A DNA stretch of 64,000 bases, taken from Candidatus Electrothrix aestuarii (GTDB lineage: Bacteria > Desulfobacterota > Desulfobulbia > Desulfobulbales > Desulfobulbaceae). The DNA is taken from positions 2,669,501 to 2,733,500 of the forward strand of contig CP159373.1 of the NCBI GenBank assembly GCA_032595685.2. Direction: 5' to 3'. The position numbers and the translations under genes were made by a program. The notes below the pieces were generated by a model. The model did not search any database, was not told the DNA's origin, and saw nothing but the letters and a program-made list of their open reading frames with translations. Shown here one piece after another: positions 35,982 through 46,400 of this stretch (the stretch's first letter is position 1; every line of letters starts with the position of its first letter).

Positions 35982-36716
35982 ATGGGAACCTCTATTGAAA
36001 TATTGCTCCTGGATCAGACAGAGCAACTTGCGGAACTCCAGAAGAAACTCGGCTACACCTTTATAAAAAAGGAGTTGCTCCTGTTATCTATGATTCACAG
36101 TTCCTTTGCCTTTGAACGGCTGGACACCAGGCAGCATAATGAAACACTGGAATTCTTGGGTGATGCAGTGCTTGACCTGACTATAGGCCATATGCTCTTT
36201 ACCCGTTTTCCCAAAAAACGTGAAGGCCAGCTGACCCGAATACGGTCTGCTCTGGTTAATGAAGCTGGCTTGGCAAAGGTTGCCCGTTGTCTTGATCTTG
36301 GAAAATATCTTCTTCTTGGGCGAGGAGAAGATGGTTCCGGGGGGAGGGAAAAATCATCGATTCTTTCCTGTGCATATGAAGCCTTAGTCGGGGCGATGTT
36401 TATGGATAGCGGCTATGACACGGTGTTGCGGTATGTGCAGCAGACCTTTGCGCCTCTGATTGAGCAGCAGGGAGAACGTCTCATTCATGCTGATTCGAAA
36501 AGTCGCTTGCAAGAGTATCTTCAGGAATTGCATAATGAAGGACCATCGTATGTTCTTGACGAGGAAGAGGGGCCAGCTCATGCCAGGATTTTTTCTGTGT
36601 CAGCCCGATTTCGGGACCAGGTGCTTGGCGCTGGCAAGGCTGGCAGCAAAAAAGAGGCTGAGCAACAGGCAGCCCGTGCCGCCTTGGCATTGCTTCAGGA
36701 AGCTGCAAAAAAATAA
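35982..36716 (+). CDS. rnc: Ribonuclease III
   Basis: The 244-residue protein has an N-terminal RNase III domain with the signature ETLEFLGDAVLDL (residues about 54-66, metal-binding Glu and Asp) and the second acidic cluster in YEALVGAMFMDSGY. The C-terminal double-stranded RNA binding domain (about 170-240) has SRLQEYLQELHNEGPSY and GSKKEAEQQAARAAL. It cuts dsRNA in rRNA maturation and regulation. ATG 35982 is chosen; it gives a short extra N-terminal helix. The gene stands alone, though a protease gene follows after 27 bases. Confidence 0.97.
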   Translation: MGTSIEILLLDQTEQLAELQKKLGYTFIKKELLLLSMIHSSFAFERLDTRQHNETLEFLGDAVLDLTIGHMLFTRFPKKREGQLTRIRSALVNEAGLAKVARCLDLGKYLLLGRGEDGSGGREKSSILSCAYEALVGAMFMDSGYDTVLRYVQQTFAPLIEQQGERLIHADSKSRLQEYLQELHNEGPSYVLDEEEGPAHARIFSVSARFRDQVLGAGKAGSKKEAEQQAARAALALLQEAAKK

Positions 36717-36743
36717 AACATAACAAATTACTAGGATATATTT

Positions 36744-38750
36744 ATGAGATTTTTCGGAATGTTCTGCTGGACAGTATTTTTCCTGCTGCTGTGCTATGGG
36801 AACACCTTTGCTGGGAATAATATAGAGTTTCTCGACAAGGAGCTGATTCAGGAATTAAACCACGGTATTTATGAAGTGGTGACTCCGAAACTGGAAGACA
36901 AAAAGATTACCTATGCCAGAAAACTTCCTTTTGAAAAATTGGATTATGTGGAGCGAGAGGAAAAATACCACAGCATAGGGACGGCTTTTTTTATCAATAA
37001 AAAGCAGCTGATGACCGCTGAACATGTTTTCGATATCATGTATTTTTCTCTGTATGAAGATTATTATATCCGTGACATGGAAGGCAATGTGTATCCTGTG
37101 AATAAAATTTATAAATGCTCAAATCGACGGGATATGATGGTCTTTGATCTTGAAAAATATCCGAAAAAAATTGTTCCGCTGACGTTCAATGAAAAAGTAG
37201 AGATCGGTGATACGGTTTTTTCCGCAGGGAATGCCCTGGGAGAGGGAATATCCTATCGAGCCGGGCAGGTGGCCTCCTTTACCCCGGAGCGGGCTTATGG
37301 AGAGTGGAAGAATATCCGTTTTTCTTCGCCCGCATCTCCGGGAAACAGCGGTGGTCCCCTCCTTAATACCGAGGGAAAGGTGGTTGGCCTTATTGTTCGC
37401 AAGACGGAGAGTGAAAATTATAATATTGCTATCCCGATCAGCGAGGTGAAAAAGCTCGGAGAGCAGGCGGTTTTTCATGCCCGGAATGTCAGTGTTGAGG
37501 TTGAGGGAACCTGGGCAACGCTTATCAGAGATTGGTCCTATCAGGCTTCTTTACCAGCAACTTTGACAGAGCTCAGGCAAAAGACGCAGAAGTCTTTAGG
37601 GAGTTTTTATCAGGGGCTGAGAAAAGAACTCATGGAGCAGGTCAAAAATAAAAATTTTCCCCGTGGTGAGCGCTTTCGTTTTTATTTAAGGGAACAGCAA
37701 CCTATACAGGGGATTGCTACTATGGTTCCTGACATGAATTTTCGCAAATGGGCAGCACGGTCTCAGTTTCTGGAGAAAGAACCGCTTGCAGCAGAGCAGA
37801 GTGTCTATCATGGCAAAGCAGAGGATTTTGACATGCAGGCCATTATCGAAAAACCTGATGGCGTTGCTCTGAAGACCTTTCTGGATTCTCCGAAAATGAT
37901 ATTGGATACCTTTCTGGCCGGGGTCCCTTATTTCCGGCATATAGGTACGGAAAAGGTGCCAGTGACCAGCTTGGGAGAGCCCGCGAGAATAGAGGTATGG
38001 CAGGATAATTTGGGGCGGTCCTGGCGTTCTGCTCTCTGGTATGTCCCCTATGCGGATTATTTTCTTGGTGCCCATTGCCTTCCTTATCCGAAAGGAGCTA
38101 TTTGTAATATCGTGGATGAGACGGCAGATTTCTTGAGTCTGGATCATATTGCCACTGTCCGAGAGGGCAGCGATGAGCTGGTGATTGGTTATGAAGGAAG
38201 CCTTGATGACTGGATGGAATACCTTGCGCTTGGCGAGAAGTATTTGCCCTCGTATTTTAAAGATGTTGTCATGAGTCATAAGGGCAAACACACAAAGATT
38301 CACCTGCATGATTTTCAGTTTGATTTTGAGAGCGAGGAAATTACCGGTAAGTCAAGCCTCCGCCTGCATCTGGGCTATGCCAATGATCAGGTTTTAGCAG
38401 AAGATTTGGTGATGCTCAGTTTATTTCCAGAAAAGGGGCGGCCTGCCTATTATGCGATTCGACCCTATTATGAGCCAAGCCCCTTCAGTGCAGAGTCCTC
38501 TATTGGAACCTGGGAGGAGGTGCTTTCCGGGACTGGTGACTTTTCCGGGAAAAAGGTCGCCAGAAATAATCGGGTGGTTATTCAAAAGCCTGCCTTGCAA
38601 ACAGAGAAAACAATTACTGATCCTGATGGGCGGAAAATGAAAAAGGTTTTTGCTATCGGCTGCACCTATAAGGCGTCCACGGCAGATGAAAAAGATGTGG
38701 AGCAGGATTGCGAGCGTTTTTTTCAGAGTATCCAGTTTGCTGATAACTAA
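36744..38750 (+). CDS. Secreted trypsin-like protein, paralogue 1
   Basis: This 668-residue protein has a signal peptide (MRFFGMFCWTVFFLLLCYGNTFAG). A trypsin fold follows, with His94 in MTAEHV, Asp130 or 135 in RRDMMVFD, and Ser202 in PGNSGGPLL. The GDTVFSAGNALGEGISYRAGQV segment matches the HtrA/trypsin-2 fold. The 430-residue C-terminal half, with several W and Y-rich strands, has no known domain and no PDZ is seen. A closely similar paralogue lies at 39538. It is probably periplasmic or surface-exposed; its substrate is unknown. Confidence 0.8.
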   Translation: MRFFGMFCWTVFFLLLCYGNTFAGNNIEFLDKELIQELNHGIYEVVTPKLEDKKITYARKLPFEKLDYVEREEKYHSIGTAFFINKKQLMTAEHVFDIMYFSLYEDYYIRDMEGNVYPVNKIYKCSNRRDMMVFDLEKYPKKIVPLTFNEKVEIGDTVFSAGNALGEGISYRAGQVASFTPERAYGEWKNIRFSSPASPGNSGGPLLNTEGKVVGLIVRKTESENYNIAIPISEVKKLGEQAVFHARNVSVEVEGTWATLIRDWSYQASLPATLTELRQKTQKSLGSFYQGLRKELMEQVKNKNFPRGERFRFYLREQQPIQGIATMVPDMNFRKWAARSQFLEKEPLAAEQSVYHGKAEDFDMQAIIEKPDGVALKTFLDSPKMILDTFLAGVPYFRHIGTEKVPVTSLGEPARIEVWQDNLGRSWRSALWYVPYADYFLGAHCLPYPKGAICNIVDETADFLSLDHIATVREGSDELVIGYEGSLDDWMEYLALGEKYLPSYFKDVVMSHKGKHTKIHLHDFQFDFESEEITGKSSLRLHLGYANDQVLAEDLVMLSLFPEKGRPAYYAIRPYYEPSPFSAESSIGTWEEVLSGTGDFSGKKVARNNRVVIQKPALQTEKTITDPDGRKMKKVFAIGCTYKASTADEKDVEQDCERFFQSIQFADN

Positions 38751-38809
38751 GGAGTATTAGACTTGCTCCTTGTATTCGTTTTTGTTGTCAAACCAATATA
38801 CATTGATAG

Positions 38810-39475
38810 ATGAGGCAACTTTTACTGCTTCTTGTTGTTCTTTTACTGCCAGCTTGTTCTGGCAAACCCTTGGTTGTAAAGCATGCTGAAGCGTTTTCAG
38901 ATACGGGGCAGCACGAAATCTATATTGTAAGTCATGGTTGGCATACGGGTTTCGTGCTTCCTGCGAATGTTATGTATCATTTTATTCCACAACTCAAAAA
39001 GAGGTTTGGAAACACCCACGCAATCGAGGTTGGCTGGGGAGATAAAGGGTTTTATCAAGCAAAGAAAATTACCTCGGGATTAACTATCAGAGCGATTTTT
39101 TGGCCTACAGAAACAGTTATTCACACGGTATCTGTACCCTCAGATGTGAAGGCGTATTTTCCTGATAGCGAAATCAGAATACTATGTCTCAGTGATAACG
39201 AATTGGCCTCATTGGTCCAATTTATATCAGATAGCTTTGCAAGAGATTCTAAAGGGAATATCGAACTTGAGAAAAATGGGATATACGGTGATAGTCAATT
39301 TTATTCAGGTGTTGGATCGTATTACCTCATGAATACTTGTAATAAATGGACTGCTAAAGGGTTGAAAAGTACAGGGTTGGATATTTCGCCGACTTTTAAG
39401 TTAACGGCTGGAAGTGTAATGAGTTATTTAACGGATAGGGCTTATAGAGATCGTTGTACGGGCGATGCTAAGTAA
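38810..39475 (+). CDS. TIGR02117/DUF2459 family lipoprotein
   Basis: The 221-residue protein has a lipobox LLPAC at Cys16, so is a likely lipoprotein. After that come the IYIVSHGWHTGFVLP and IEVGWGDKGFYQ segments that define the TIGR02117 (DUF2459) family, and WPTETVIHTVSV. Its biochemical role is unknown; some members lie near polyhydroxyalkanoate genes, but none are here. It is placed between the two trypsin-like paralogues on the same strand, with 59 and 62 bases to its neighbours. Confidence 0.88.
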   Translation: MRQLLLLLVVLLLPACSGKPLVVKHAEAFSDTGQHEIYIVSHGWHTGFVLPANVMYHFIPQLKKRFGNTHAIEVGWGDKGFYQAKKITSGLTIRAIFWPTETVIHTVSVPSDVKAYFPDSEIRILCLSDNELASLVQFISDSFARDSKGNIELEKNGIYGDSQFYSGVGSYYLMNTCNKWTAKGLKSTGLDISPTFKLTAGSVMSYLTDRAYRDRCTGDAK

Positions 39476-39537
39476 CTTTTTCAGTTCCATTATCTGTGTT
39501 GTATCAAGCAAATTGCTAGAACCTACGGAGCGTTATT

Positions 39538-41721
39538 ATGAAATTCTTTGCTACCTTCTGTTGTGCAATATTTTGCTTCTTCCTGCTTTGTGAAGCGGCA
39601 TTTGCCGGTAATAATATTGAGTTCCTTGACAAGGAGCTTATTCAGAAGCTCAATGACGGTATTTACGAGGTGGTCACGCCGAAATTGGAAGATGATAAGA
39701 TAAGCTACGCCAGAGAGCTCCCTTTTGAAAAGCTGGATTATGCAGAACGAAACGAGAAATATCTCAGTATAGGGACTGCATTTTTTATTAATGAAAAAGA
39801 ATTGATGACTGCGGAACATGTCTTGAGTCCGCGTTATTTTTCCCTGCATAAAGATTTTTTTATCCGTGATAGTAAGGGCAAAACCTACCCGCTTAATAAA
39901 ATTCTGAAGTGTTCCTCCCGCAGAGATATGATGGTCTTTGACTTGAAGGAATACCCGAAAAAGATCACCCCCCTTGCTTTCAATCGTGAGGTTGAGATCG
40001 GTGATACTGTTTTTTCTGCTGGCAATGCCTTAGGAGAGGGAATTTCTTATCGGGCTGGCCAGGTTGCCTCCTTCACACCGGAGCGCGTTTATGGAGAGTG
40101 GCAGGAAATTCGTTTTACTGCTCCGGCTTCTCCGGGAAACAGCGGCGGGCCACTGCTGAATATGGCTGGTGATGTCGTGGGTGTGGTTGTCCAGAGACGA
40201 AACTGGAGTGAAAATTATAATGTTGCTGTCCCTATCAGCGAAGCAGATGAGTTAAGTGATAAAGCAGAGCTGTATACACGTAATGCTTTTGTGGGGATAC
40301 GGGGGACTGCTGCCACGCACAGCAGAGACTGGTCCTATACTGCCACTCTGCCAGCATCGCTTTCTGAACTTGCAGGTCAGGCCAGGAAGTCTTTGAAGGC
40401 ATTTTACATAACCCTGCGTAAGGAGTTGCACGAGCAGGTTAAAGAAAAGAATTTTCCTGAAGGGAAACGTTTTCGTTATTTCCTCAGAAACCAGCCAGCC
40501 TTTCGTGGACTGGCTCCTATCTTACCAGATATCACTTTCAGAAAGTGGACTGCAACACAAGTTGATTTCGAAAAAGAGCAGCTTGCTGCGGGTCAGGATG
40601 TGTATCATGGTGCTCATTATGGGCAGGAAGGTGGTTCCGGCCCTATGAGACGACAGGATTATTTTGATATGCAGGTCATTGTCGAGAAAGCTCCTGATGT
40701 CACTCTGAAGGACTTTCTCAAATCTCCCCACATGGTTTTGGAGACCGTGCTCAAGGCTGTTCCTTATTTTCGCGTTATCGGAATGGAAAGAATCCCGGTG
40801 ACCAGCTTAGGAGAGCCCGAACAAACTGAAACATGGAAGGATAAGCTGGGCCGGACATGGATTTCTTCTCTCTGGTATGTGGCCTACGATAATTCTTTTC
40901 TGGCCACGACCTGTCTTCCCGTACCTCAAGGGGCTGCCTGTACGGTTACGAGCATGCGTGCAGGCATATTAACACATGGATTTCTTGCCGATACCCGTCA
41001 ATTATGCGATGAGTTGCTTGTCGGTTATGAGGGAAGCCTTGCTGATTGGGAGGAGTATCTAGCCCTTGGCGAAAAGTATCTGCCCACCTCTTTGCAGCAG
41101 GCAGAGATTAGCTATACGGGAGAACAGACCAAAATTCGTTTGAAAGATTTTCAAGTTGATTTGACCACGCCTGAAATCACCAAGAACTCAAATCTGCGCC
41201 TGCATTTTGGCTATGCAAATGATCAACTGCTTGCTGAGGATCTGATTCTGTTTTCCTTGTTCCCGGAAAAAGAGGGAGCTCAATCGTACACCATTCGGCC
41301 CTATTATGAGCCCAGCCCCTTCAGTTCTGACAGGTATCGCAGGGTCTGGAAAGGAAGTAACGCAGAAACCGGTGAGTTTTCCGGCAAAAAGTTCGCGGCT
41401 CAAAGGGATCAAGTTGTCGTGCGAAAGTCTGCCTTGCAGACAAAGACGACGATCACAGATCCTTATGGTGAAAAAATCAAAAAAATCTTTGCTGTTGGCT
41501 GTAGCTACCAGTCTCTGATCGCCGAGGAAAAAGATGTGGAGCAGGATTGCGGTCGTTTTTTCAGAGCATCACGTTTTCTAAGGAGTAAGGCGGGTTATTC
41601 ATGGGAAAGCCCCCTGACTCTCTGCTCGTTATTCCGGTTTTTATCCCCCATGAAGGTTGCCCGCATTGTTGTGTTTTCTGCAATCAGCGCAGGATCAGCG
41701 GGTTTACCGAACAACCGGTGA
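39538..41721 (+). CDS. Secreted trypsin-like protein, paralogue 2, with lost stop
   Basis: The 727-residue protein is similar along its length to the gene at 36744: same signal peptide plan, MTAEHV, RRDMMVFD and Ser202 in PGNSGGPLL. It has a short insert GQEGGSGPMRRQ in the C-terminal half. Paralogue 1 ends ...RFFQSIQFADN and stops at a TAAGGAGTA. Here the TAAGGAGTA at about 41579 is present but out of frame after a small deletion, so translation runs 120 bases into the radical SAM gene in another frame. The last 45 or so residues are therefore probably not native. The TAAGGAG may still serve as ribosome binding site for the next gene. Confidence 0.78.
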   Translation: MKFFATFCCAIFCFFLLCEAAFAGNNIEFLDKELIQKLNDGIYEVVTPKLEDDKISYARELPFEKLDYAERNEKYLSIGTAFFINEKELMTAEHVLSPRYFSLHKDFFIRDSKGKTYPLNKILKCSSRRDMMVFDLKEYPKKITPLAFNREVEIGDTVFSAGNALGEGISYRAGQVASFTPERVYGEWQEIRFTAPASPGNSGGPLLNMAGDVVGVVVQRRNWSENYNVAVPISEADELSDKAELYTRNAFVGIRGTAATHSRDWSYTATLPASLSELAGQARKSLKAFYITLRKELHEQVKEKNFPEGKRFRYFLRNQPAFRGLAPILPDITFRKWTATQVDFEKEQLAAGQDVYHGAHYGQEGGSGPMRRQDYFDMQVIVEKAPDVTLKDFLKSPHMVLETVLKAVPYFRVIGMERIPVTSLGEPEQTETWKDKLGRTWISSLWYVAYDNSFLATTCLPVPQGAACTVTSMRAGILTHGFLADTRQLCDELLVGYEGSLADWEEYLALGEKYLPTSLQQAEISYTGEQTKIRLKDFQVDLTTPEITKNSNLRLHFGYANDQLLAEDLILFSLFPEKEGAQSYTIRPYYEPSPFSSDRYRRVWKGSNAETGEFSGKKFAAQRDQVVVRKSALQTKTTITDPYGEKIKKIFAVGCSYQSLIAEEKDVEQDCGRFFRASRFLRSKAGYSWESPLTLCSLFRFLSPMKVARIVVFSAISAGSAGLPNNR

Positions 41722-42623
41722 CAGCCGAAGATGTACGGGAGACCGTGCAGACCTGGCTAGAGAGAAAGGGCGCGGAAAGACGCCAGATTCAGGTGGCCTT
41801 TTACGGCGGAAGCTTTACCGGTCTGCCTCTGATGCGCCAGCAGGAGCTGCTCGGGGCAGTGGCTCCGTTTATGGAGCAGGGGAGGGTACAGAGCCTTCGC
41901 CTGTCCACTCGGCCTGATTATATTGATCAAGAGCGGGTTGCATTGCTGCAAGAATATCAGGTTTCCACGGTGGAACTCGGGGTGCAGTCCATGAATGATC
42001 AGGTGCTCTCCCAGGCAAAGCGTGGGCATCGAGCTATGGATGTAGAATGTGCTGTTGCTGTTCTTCGGCAGGCTGGGATGGAGATCGGCATACAGCTGAT
42101 GCTGGGTTTACCAGGTGATACCTGGACAACCCTGCGCCGAACTGTTGAGCAGGTTATTGCCTTGCAGCCAGATTTTATTCGTATTTATCCCTTGCTGGTG
42201 GTGGAGAACAGTGAGTTGGCTGATCAATACAGCCGGGGGGAATACACTCCACTCAGTTTGGATAAGGCGGTGATTTTGACTGCCTGGATGAAACAGCGTT
42301 TTGATAAAGTTGATATTCGGGTAGTGCGCATGGGCTTACAGGCCGGGCCAGAGTTGGAGTCCTCGTTGCTGGCGGGGCCGTGGCATCCTGCCTTTGGCGA
42401 GCTGGTGGCATCGCGTCTGATGCTGCGGCAAACGAGAAAGCTCCTCGCTCAAGTCCCTTCTGAAGGACCGATCCAGGTCTGTATCAATCAGCGGGATCAG
42501 TCAGTGTTTCGTGGGATGAAGTCTGCTAATGTCAAACGGCTGCAACAGCTTGGGCTTTGGCAGCGTATTGCCCTGAGTACAGACCCCACAGTTCCACGCG
42601 GTACGGTCAACGTACTGTCCTGA
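41601..42623 (+). CDS. Radical SAM protein, Elp3-like
   Basis: The 340-residue protein starts MGKPPDSLLVIPVFIPHEGCP. The CxxxCxxC cluster is seen as CPHCCVFCNQ (Cys at about 20, 24 and 27), with VAFYGGSFTGLP for SAM binding, then LSTRPDYID and VELGVQSMNDQVL. These match the Elp3/YhcC-type radical SAM group; no acetyltransferase domain is present. The reaction is unknown. It overlaps the end of the trypsin-like gene by 121 bases because of that gene's lost stop. Its 3' end is present a second time at 57200-57420. Confidence 0.9.
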   Translation: MGKPPDSLLVIPVFIPHEGCPHCCVFCNQRRISGFTEQPVTAEDVRETVQTWLERKGAERRQIQVAFYGGSFTGLPLMRQQELLGAVAPFMEQGRVQSLRLSTRPDYIDQERVALLQEYQVSTVELGVQSMNDQVLSQAKRGHRAMDVECAVAVLRQAGMEIGIQLMLGLPGDTWTTLRRTVEQVIALQPDFIRIYPLLVVENSELADQYSRGEYTPLSLDKAVILTAWMKQRFDKVDIRVVRMGLQAGPELESSLLAGPWHPAFGELVASRLMLRQTRKLLAQVPSEGPIQVCINQRDQSVFRGMKSANVKRLQQLGLWQRIALSTDPTVPRGTVNVLS

Positions 42624-42638
42624 TCATTTTCATCCAAG

Positions 42639-42664
42639 AGGAGCTTGTGAGCTCCTTCTTTTTC
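42639..42664 (+). terminator. Terminator after radical SAM gene
   Basis: The hairpin AGGAGCT-TGTG-AGCTCCT is followed by TCTTTTTCCTC. A diverged second copy follows the gene fragment at 57420 (57433-57453), showing that the duplication includes the terminator. Confidence 0.82.
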
Positions 42665-42861
42665 CTCTCTCTCATCCTGAGACCACCTTCTCTTTTCTCC
42701 TGTAGTTTTTTGTTTAGAAAAAGTATCTCTGGAATTTCCTTGTGGCACAGAGGGGAAACTAGATTGTTTCAAATATGTAACTGATAACTAATATATTTTT
42801 ATTGACTTACTAGAAAGCCGCTGATAGCTTTTGCCAATATCGGCAGATTGTATGTCCTCCA

Positions 42862-43422
42862 ATGAAGAATAACACAATCCCTTATTCTACAATGACAGAT
42901 CGAAAAATGCCCCGCCTGTTATCCGCCCTGAAAATAGTACCTGTTATCTGGCTATTGATTTTCACGGCTCCTGCTGCTGCATTCTCCAAAACTATTTATT
43001 ATGATTACAATATACTTGGTCATCTTGAACAGGCACAAGAGTCAACAGGAACTGTTTTTGATTACACCTACGATCTCATGGGTAATCGAAAAGCCATGAC
43101 TGTCACGCCGCAGGACTCTGATGATGACGGTTTGGGGAATGGCGAGGAGGTTATACTGTATGGTACAGACCCCTATGCCGCAGATACAGATGGTGATGGC
43201 CTCAATGACGGTGACGAAGTTGCTTACTGGGGTGAGGACTGGAACAGTGATTTCGACAATGACGGTCTGATTAATCTGTTGGATGAAGACTCTGATGGTG
43301 ATGGGTATAGCGATGGATTTGAAGTTGGGCGCGGTACTGATCCAGGAGATCCAGAAGATTATCCGTCCATAACATTACCGCCGATTTTATTTCTGCTCCT
43401 TGACGGGCAAGAGGCGCCGTAA
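42862..43422 (+). CDS. Short exported protein with one YD (RHS) repeat and thrombospondin-3-like Ca-binding repeats
   Basis: This 186-residue protein has an N-terminal hydrophobic signal (VIWLLIFTAPAAAFS). Next come YYDYNILGHLEQAQ and FDYTYDLMGNR, typical of YD repeats. A run of D-x-D-x-D-G motifs (DSDDDGLGNGEE, DTDGDGLNDGDE, DSDGDGYSDGFE) like thrombospondin type 3 repeats follows, expected to bind calcium. It opens the RHS island and is 77 bases before the giant RHS gene. It could be a free-standing surface protein or what is left of another RHS gene's end. The ribosome binding site is poor. Confidence 0.7.
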   Translation: MKNNTIPYSTMTDRKMPRLLSALKIVPVIWLLIFTAPAAAFSKTIYYDYNILGHLEQAQESTGTVFDYTYDLMGNRKAMTVTPQDSDDDGLGNGEEVILYGTDPYAADTDGDGLNDGDEVAYWGEDWNSDFDNDGLINLLDEDSDGDGYSDGFEVGRGTDPGDPEDYPSITLPPILFLLLDGQEAP

Positions 43423-43499
43423 ACAGAGACAAGGAACTGCGTCGTTCACCGGAAATCAATCTATTATCTGAAAACTAACTGAACAGCAGGACAATAATC

Positions 43500-46400
43500 A
43501 TGTACCAGAAAAAATATCGCCATATCCTGTTCATCCTTTTTACAGTCCTCCTTTCCTGTTCCGGGTCAACCGGGTTCTCCCTTGCCGCATCATCAGGTAA
43601 TGCCATTGAAAAAAAGATGGATCTGACTTTGCCCAAAGAAGTGCTGACCTCTGGTAGCCCTTTCATGATGATGATGGACAGTCGAGGGCATAAGCGAGTC
43701 ATTACGTACAACAAACAACCGAAGAAGAAACTGTCTGAAATTCATTCAGAAACTTTTAAAGCAGACACTATGGCGGTATATGCCGCTGATTCCACGATGG
43801 CGTTAACTGACGTAGCCAGTGCAGCAGCTTCCGCTCTGCCATCGGAGCGGATTTTCAAGACAGGAGGGGACTATCAGCAAAAGATCGTCGGGGAACATCA
43901 AATATTGGAAGTTACTGTCAAGGATGAAAATGACAATGCCGTTCCTAACACACAGGTTGTCTTTCAAGTTGCTAAGGGCGGTGGAACCCTTGTTGGCGCT
44001 TCAACAGAACCACTTACCGTTACTACCGACATTGATGGCAAAGCGTCTGCTGAACTTATTCTCGGAATCCATACCGCAGACAATCCGATTGGCTGGGTTG
44101 AAGCCGGTCTGAATACGCAGCAGGTCGGGCTCAATGTTGTTGAGTGCTGGCCTGCGAGTATTCCTTCGTATAAGACGATATTTTCTGCTTATGGAATTCC
44201 TGGCGAACCGTATGCAATCAAGCTGCATACAGAAATTAATGATGCAAGCTCTATGGTCGTGAACGTCCTTGAGTTTGCCGACATCAGTTTTGTTTCTGTT
44301 GTTGATGAAAATGAGAATCCTATATCCAACCTGTCTGTTTCGATAAATGCCGGAGATATTCTCTCATTGGGTGATGAAGGATGTGATGTCGAGAATATTG
44401 ATGACAGACCGGCATTGGTTCTTCCCGTTGAAACGCGCGATGAGCCTCCCCCCTATGCTTATGAGCAGTATTATAATCAATACGCCGGAAATCCACTCAT
44501 CCTGACATCAAACTATACTCCCACTCCATTTATCACATACGCAGGTGGCGTTCCATATTCACAATACAATATCGATCTGACTGTCAGCGGGTATCAGCTG
44601 CAGGAATCATTTTCTTTTAAAACGATGGGGAGAATTAATTATTACTACGGAGATTTAGGGAATTGCTCCGGGTACGATGCACCCGGAAGCAGGCAGTGGT
44701 GGAGTGTTTACGGTTCACATAAACAGAATGCCGATGATGAAATTGAATTATTTTATTGGTTTTATGAATTTATAGAAGAAGATCAGGTCGTTGAGCAATG
44801 TGGCGATTGCTATGACATTGTTGGAAATACAACCTATCGGACAGGAACAACATATGCCAATCTCACTGTTACTCGTACTGATACAAATCCTGATGAAATA
44901 CTTGAATCGGAAGCTTCTGAGTATGGCCATGTGTTTAAAACTACAGTGAATCTCGGCGATTCGTCAGTTACCCCATCGATTATTTTCACTTTCTGGAGAT
45001 TCTTAAAATTAAGAGAGTCGACAGGAACCGGCTGTTATTGCACAACTACTTATTATACTTCTGCCGGAAGAGGTGACTCAGACCCTGTAACTCCTTTCTC
45101 AATAACAATTGATCCGACAACAACTGTTGCTGTGGATGGAGATGGGGTAAATCTGTGCGATACAGAAGTGCCGTTTTTCATTACTCCGGAAAGTTATCAG
45201 CCTGATGTAATATATTTAAACCTTTATGAAGAAGGGAGTCCTTTTGCGACAATTCCCGTTGACCCTCAGACAGCTGCGTCTCCGGTAATTCCCCGAGAAA
45301 TGGACTTTGATCTGTCTAAAAGCTATACTGCCGATATCAGTATAGAGTTATATGATACCTATGGGGAATATAAAGTTTTTTCCAGCAACCAAACGGCTCT
45401 TGATCTCAGTCAGGAAGACCCCATAGACTACCTCTACATCGAAAACCTGAAAGAAAAAATCCCTGTCATGCAGGGAGAACATGTGACCATTCAGGCGCAG
45501 ACCTCCCCAGAAGAACTGGTGAATGACCTGGAGTGGTCTATTGTCGCAAGGCATCCCTATGATGAAAAACAAAAAATTAATGCGGAAATAGACCCGACTA
45601 CCGGTGTACTGACTGTTTTTGAAGATTCTGGCAACGGTACTGTAACAGTAAGAGCCTCCTACAGCGGCTGTGTGTACAAAGATGCAGAGGTGCCGGTGGG
45701 ATGTCAGGAATGCAGTGAAGGCTATTGCCCTATGGTGACAGAAGGCAGCAACAGCAACAGGCTGGGTAGTGTGGAGTTTGCCATATCCCTGGGAAAAACC
45801 ACGGATGGTAATCCCGCAGGTACTCTGCTTCTCCGCTCCGAAACCGTTTCAGCTCAGCTCTATTCCCCGGAAGCACTGTATCTTTCTTCCCTCGTAAAAG
45901 ACAACGAGGTGCTGTATGACGGAAATGATGCCCTGCGTCAGATCCTGACAGCTAAGACCTTTGTCGATATAACCACGGAAAACGAATACCGGTACACAGT
46001 CAGCCTGTATCGTCCCGATGACATAGCGGGACAGGTCGACGGGCTGTACACCCTGAATCCCGCCGCAGTCCCCTTTGTCTCCTTTCAGATTGAAAATCCG
46101 GATATGCTGCCGACAGTGAGCGAGCGGCTGCGGATTACCGAAACCCGTGGAAGTAATTCTTCAGTTACAGAATATTTCAACGATAAAGACACCGGAGCAT
46201 GGACTCTGAGCGAAGCAAATGGTGAGCGGATAACCGAACGGAGCGAACAGGTTGTTGGCGACACCATTGTTCGTCGGGAGACCGTGAAAAATGGTTCAGG
46301 TCAAATCTCCGCCGTTTATGAACGAACCTATAAAAAATTTCCCTGGGGAGAGGAACTGCTCAGTCAGGCGGATGACCCCGACGGTGACAATCTGGTCACG

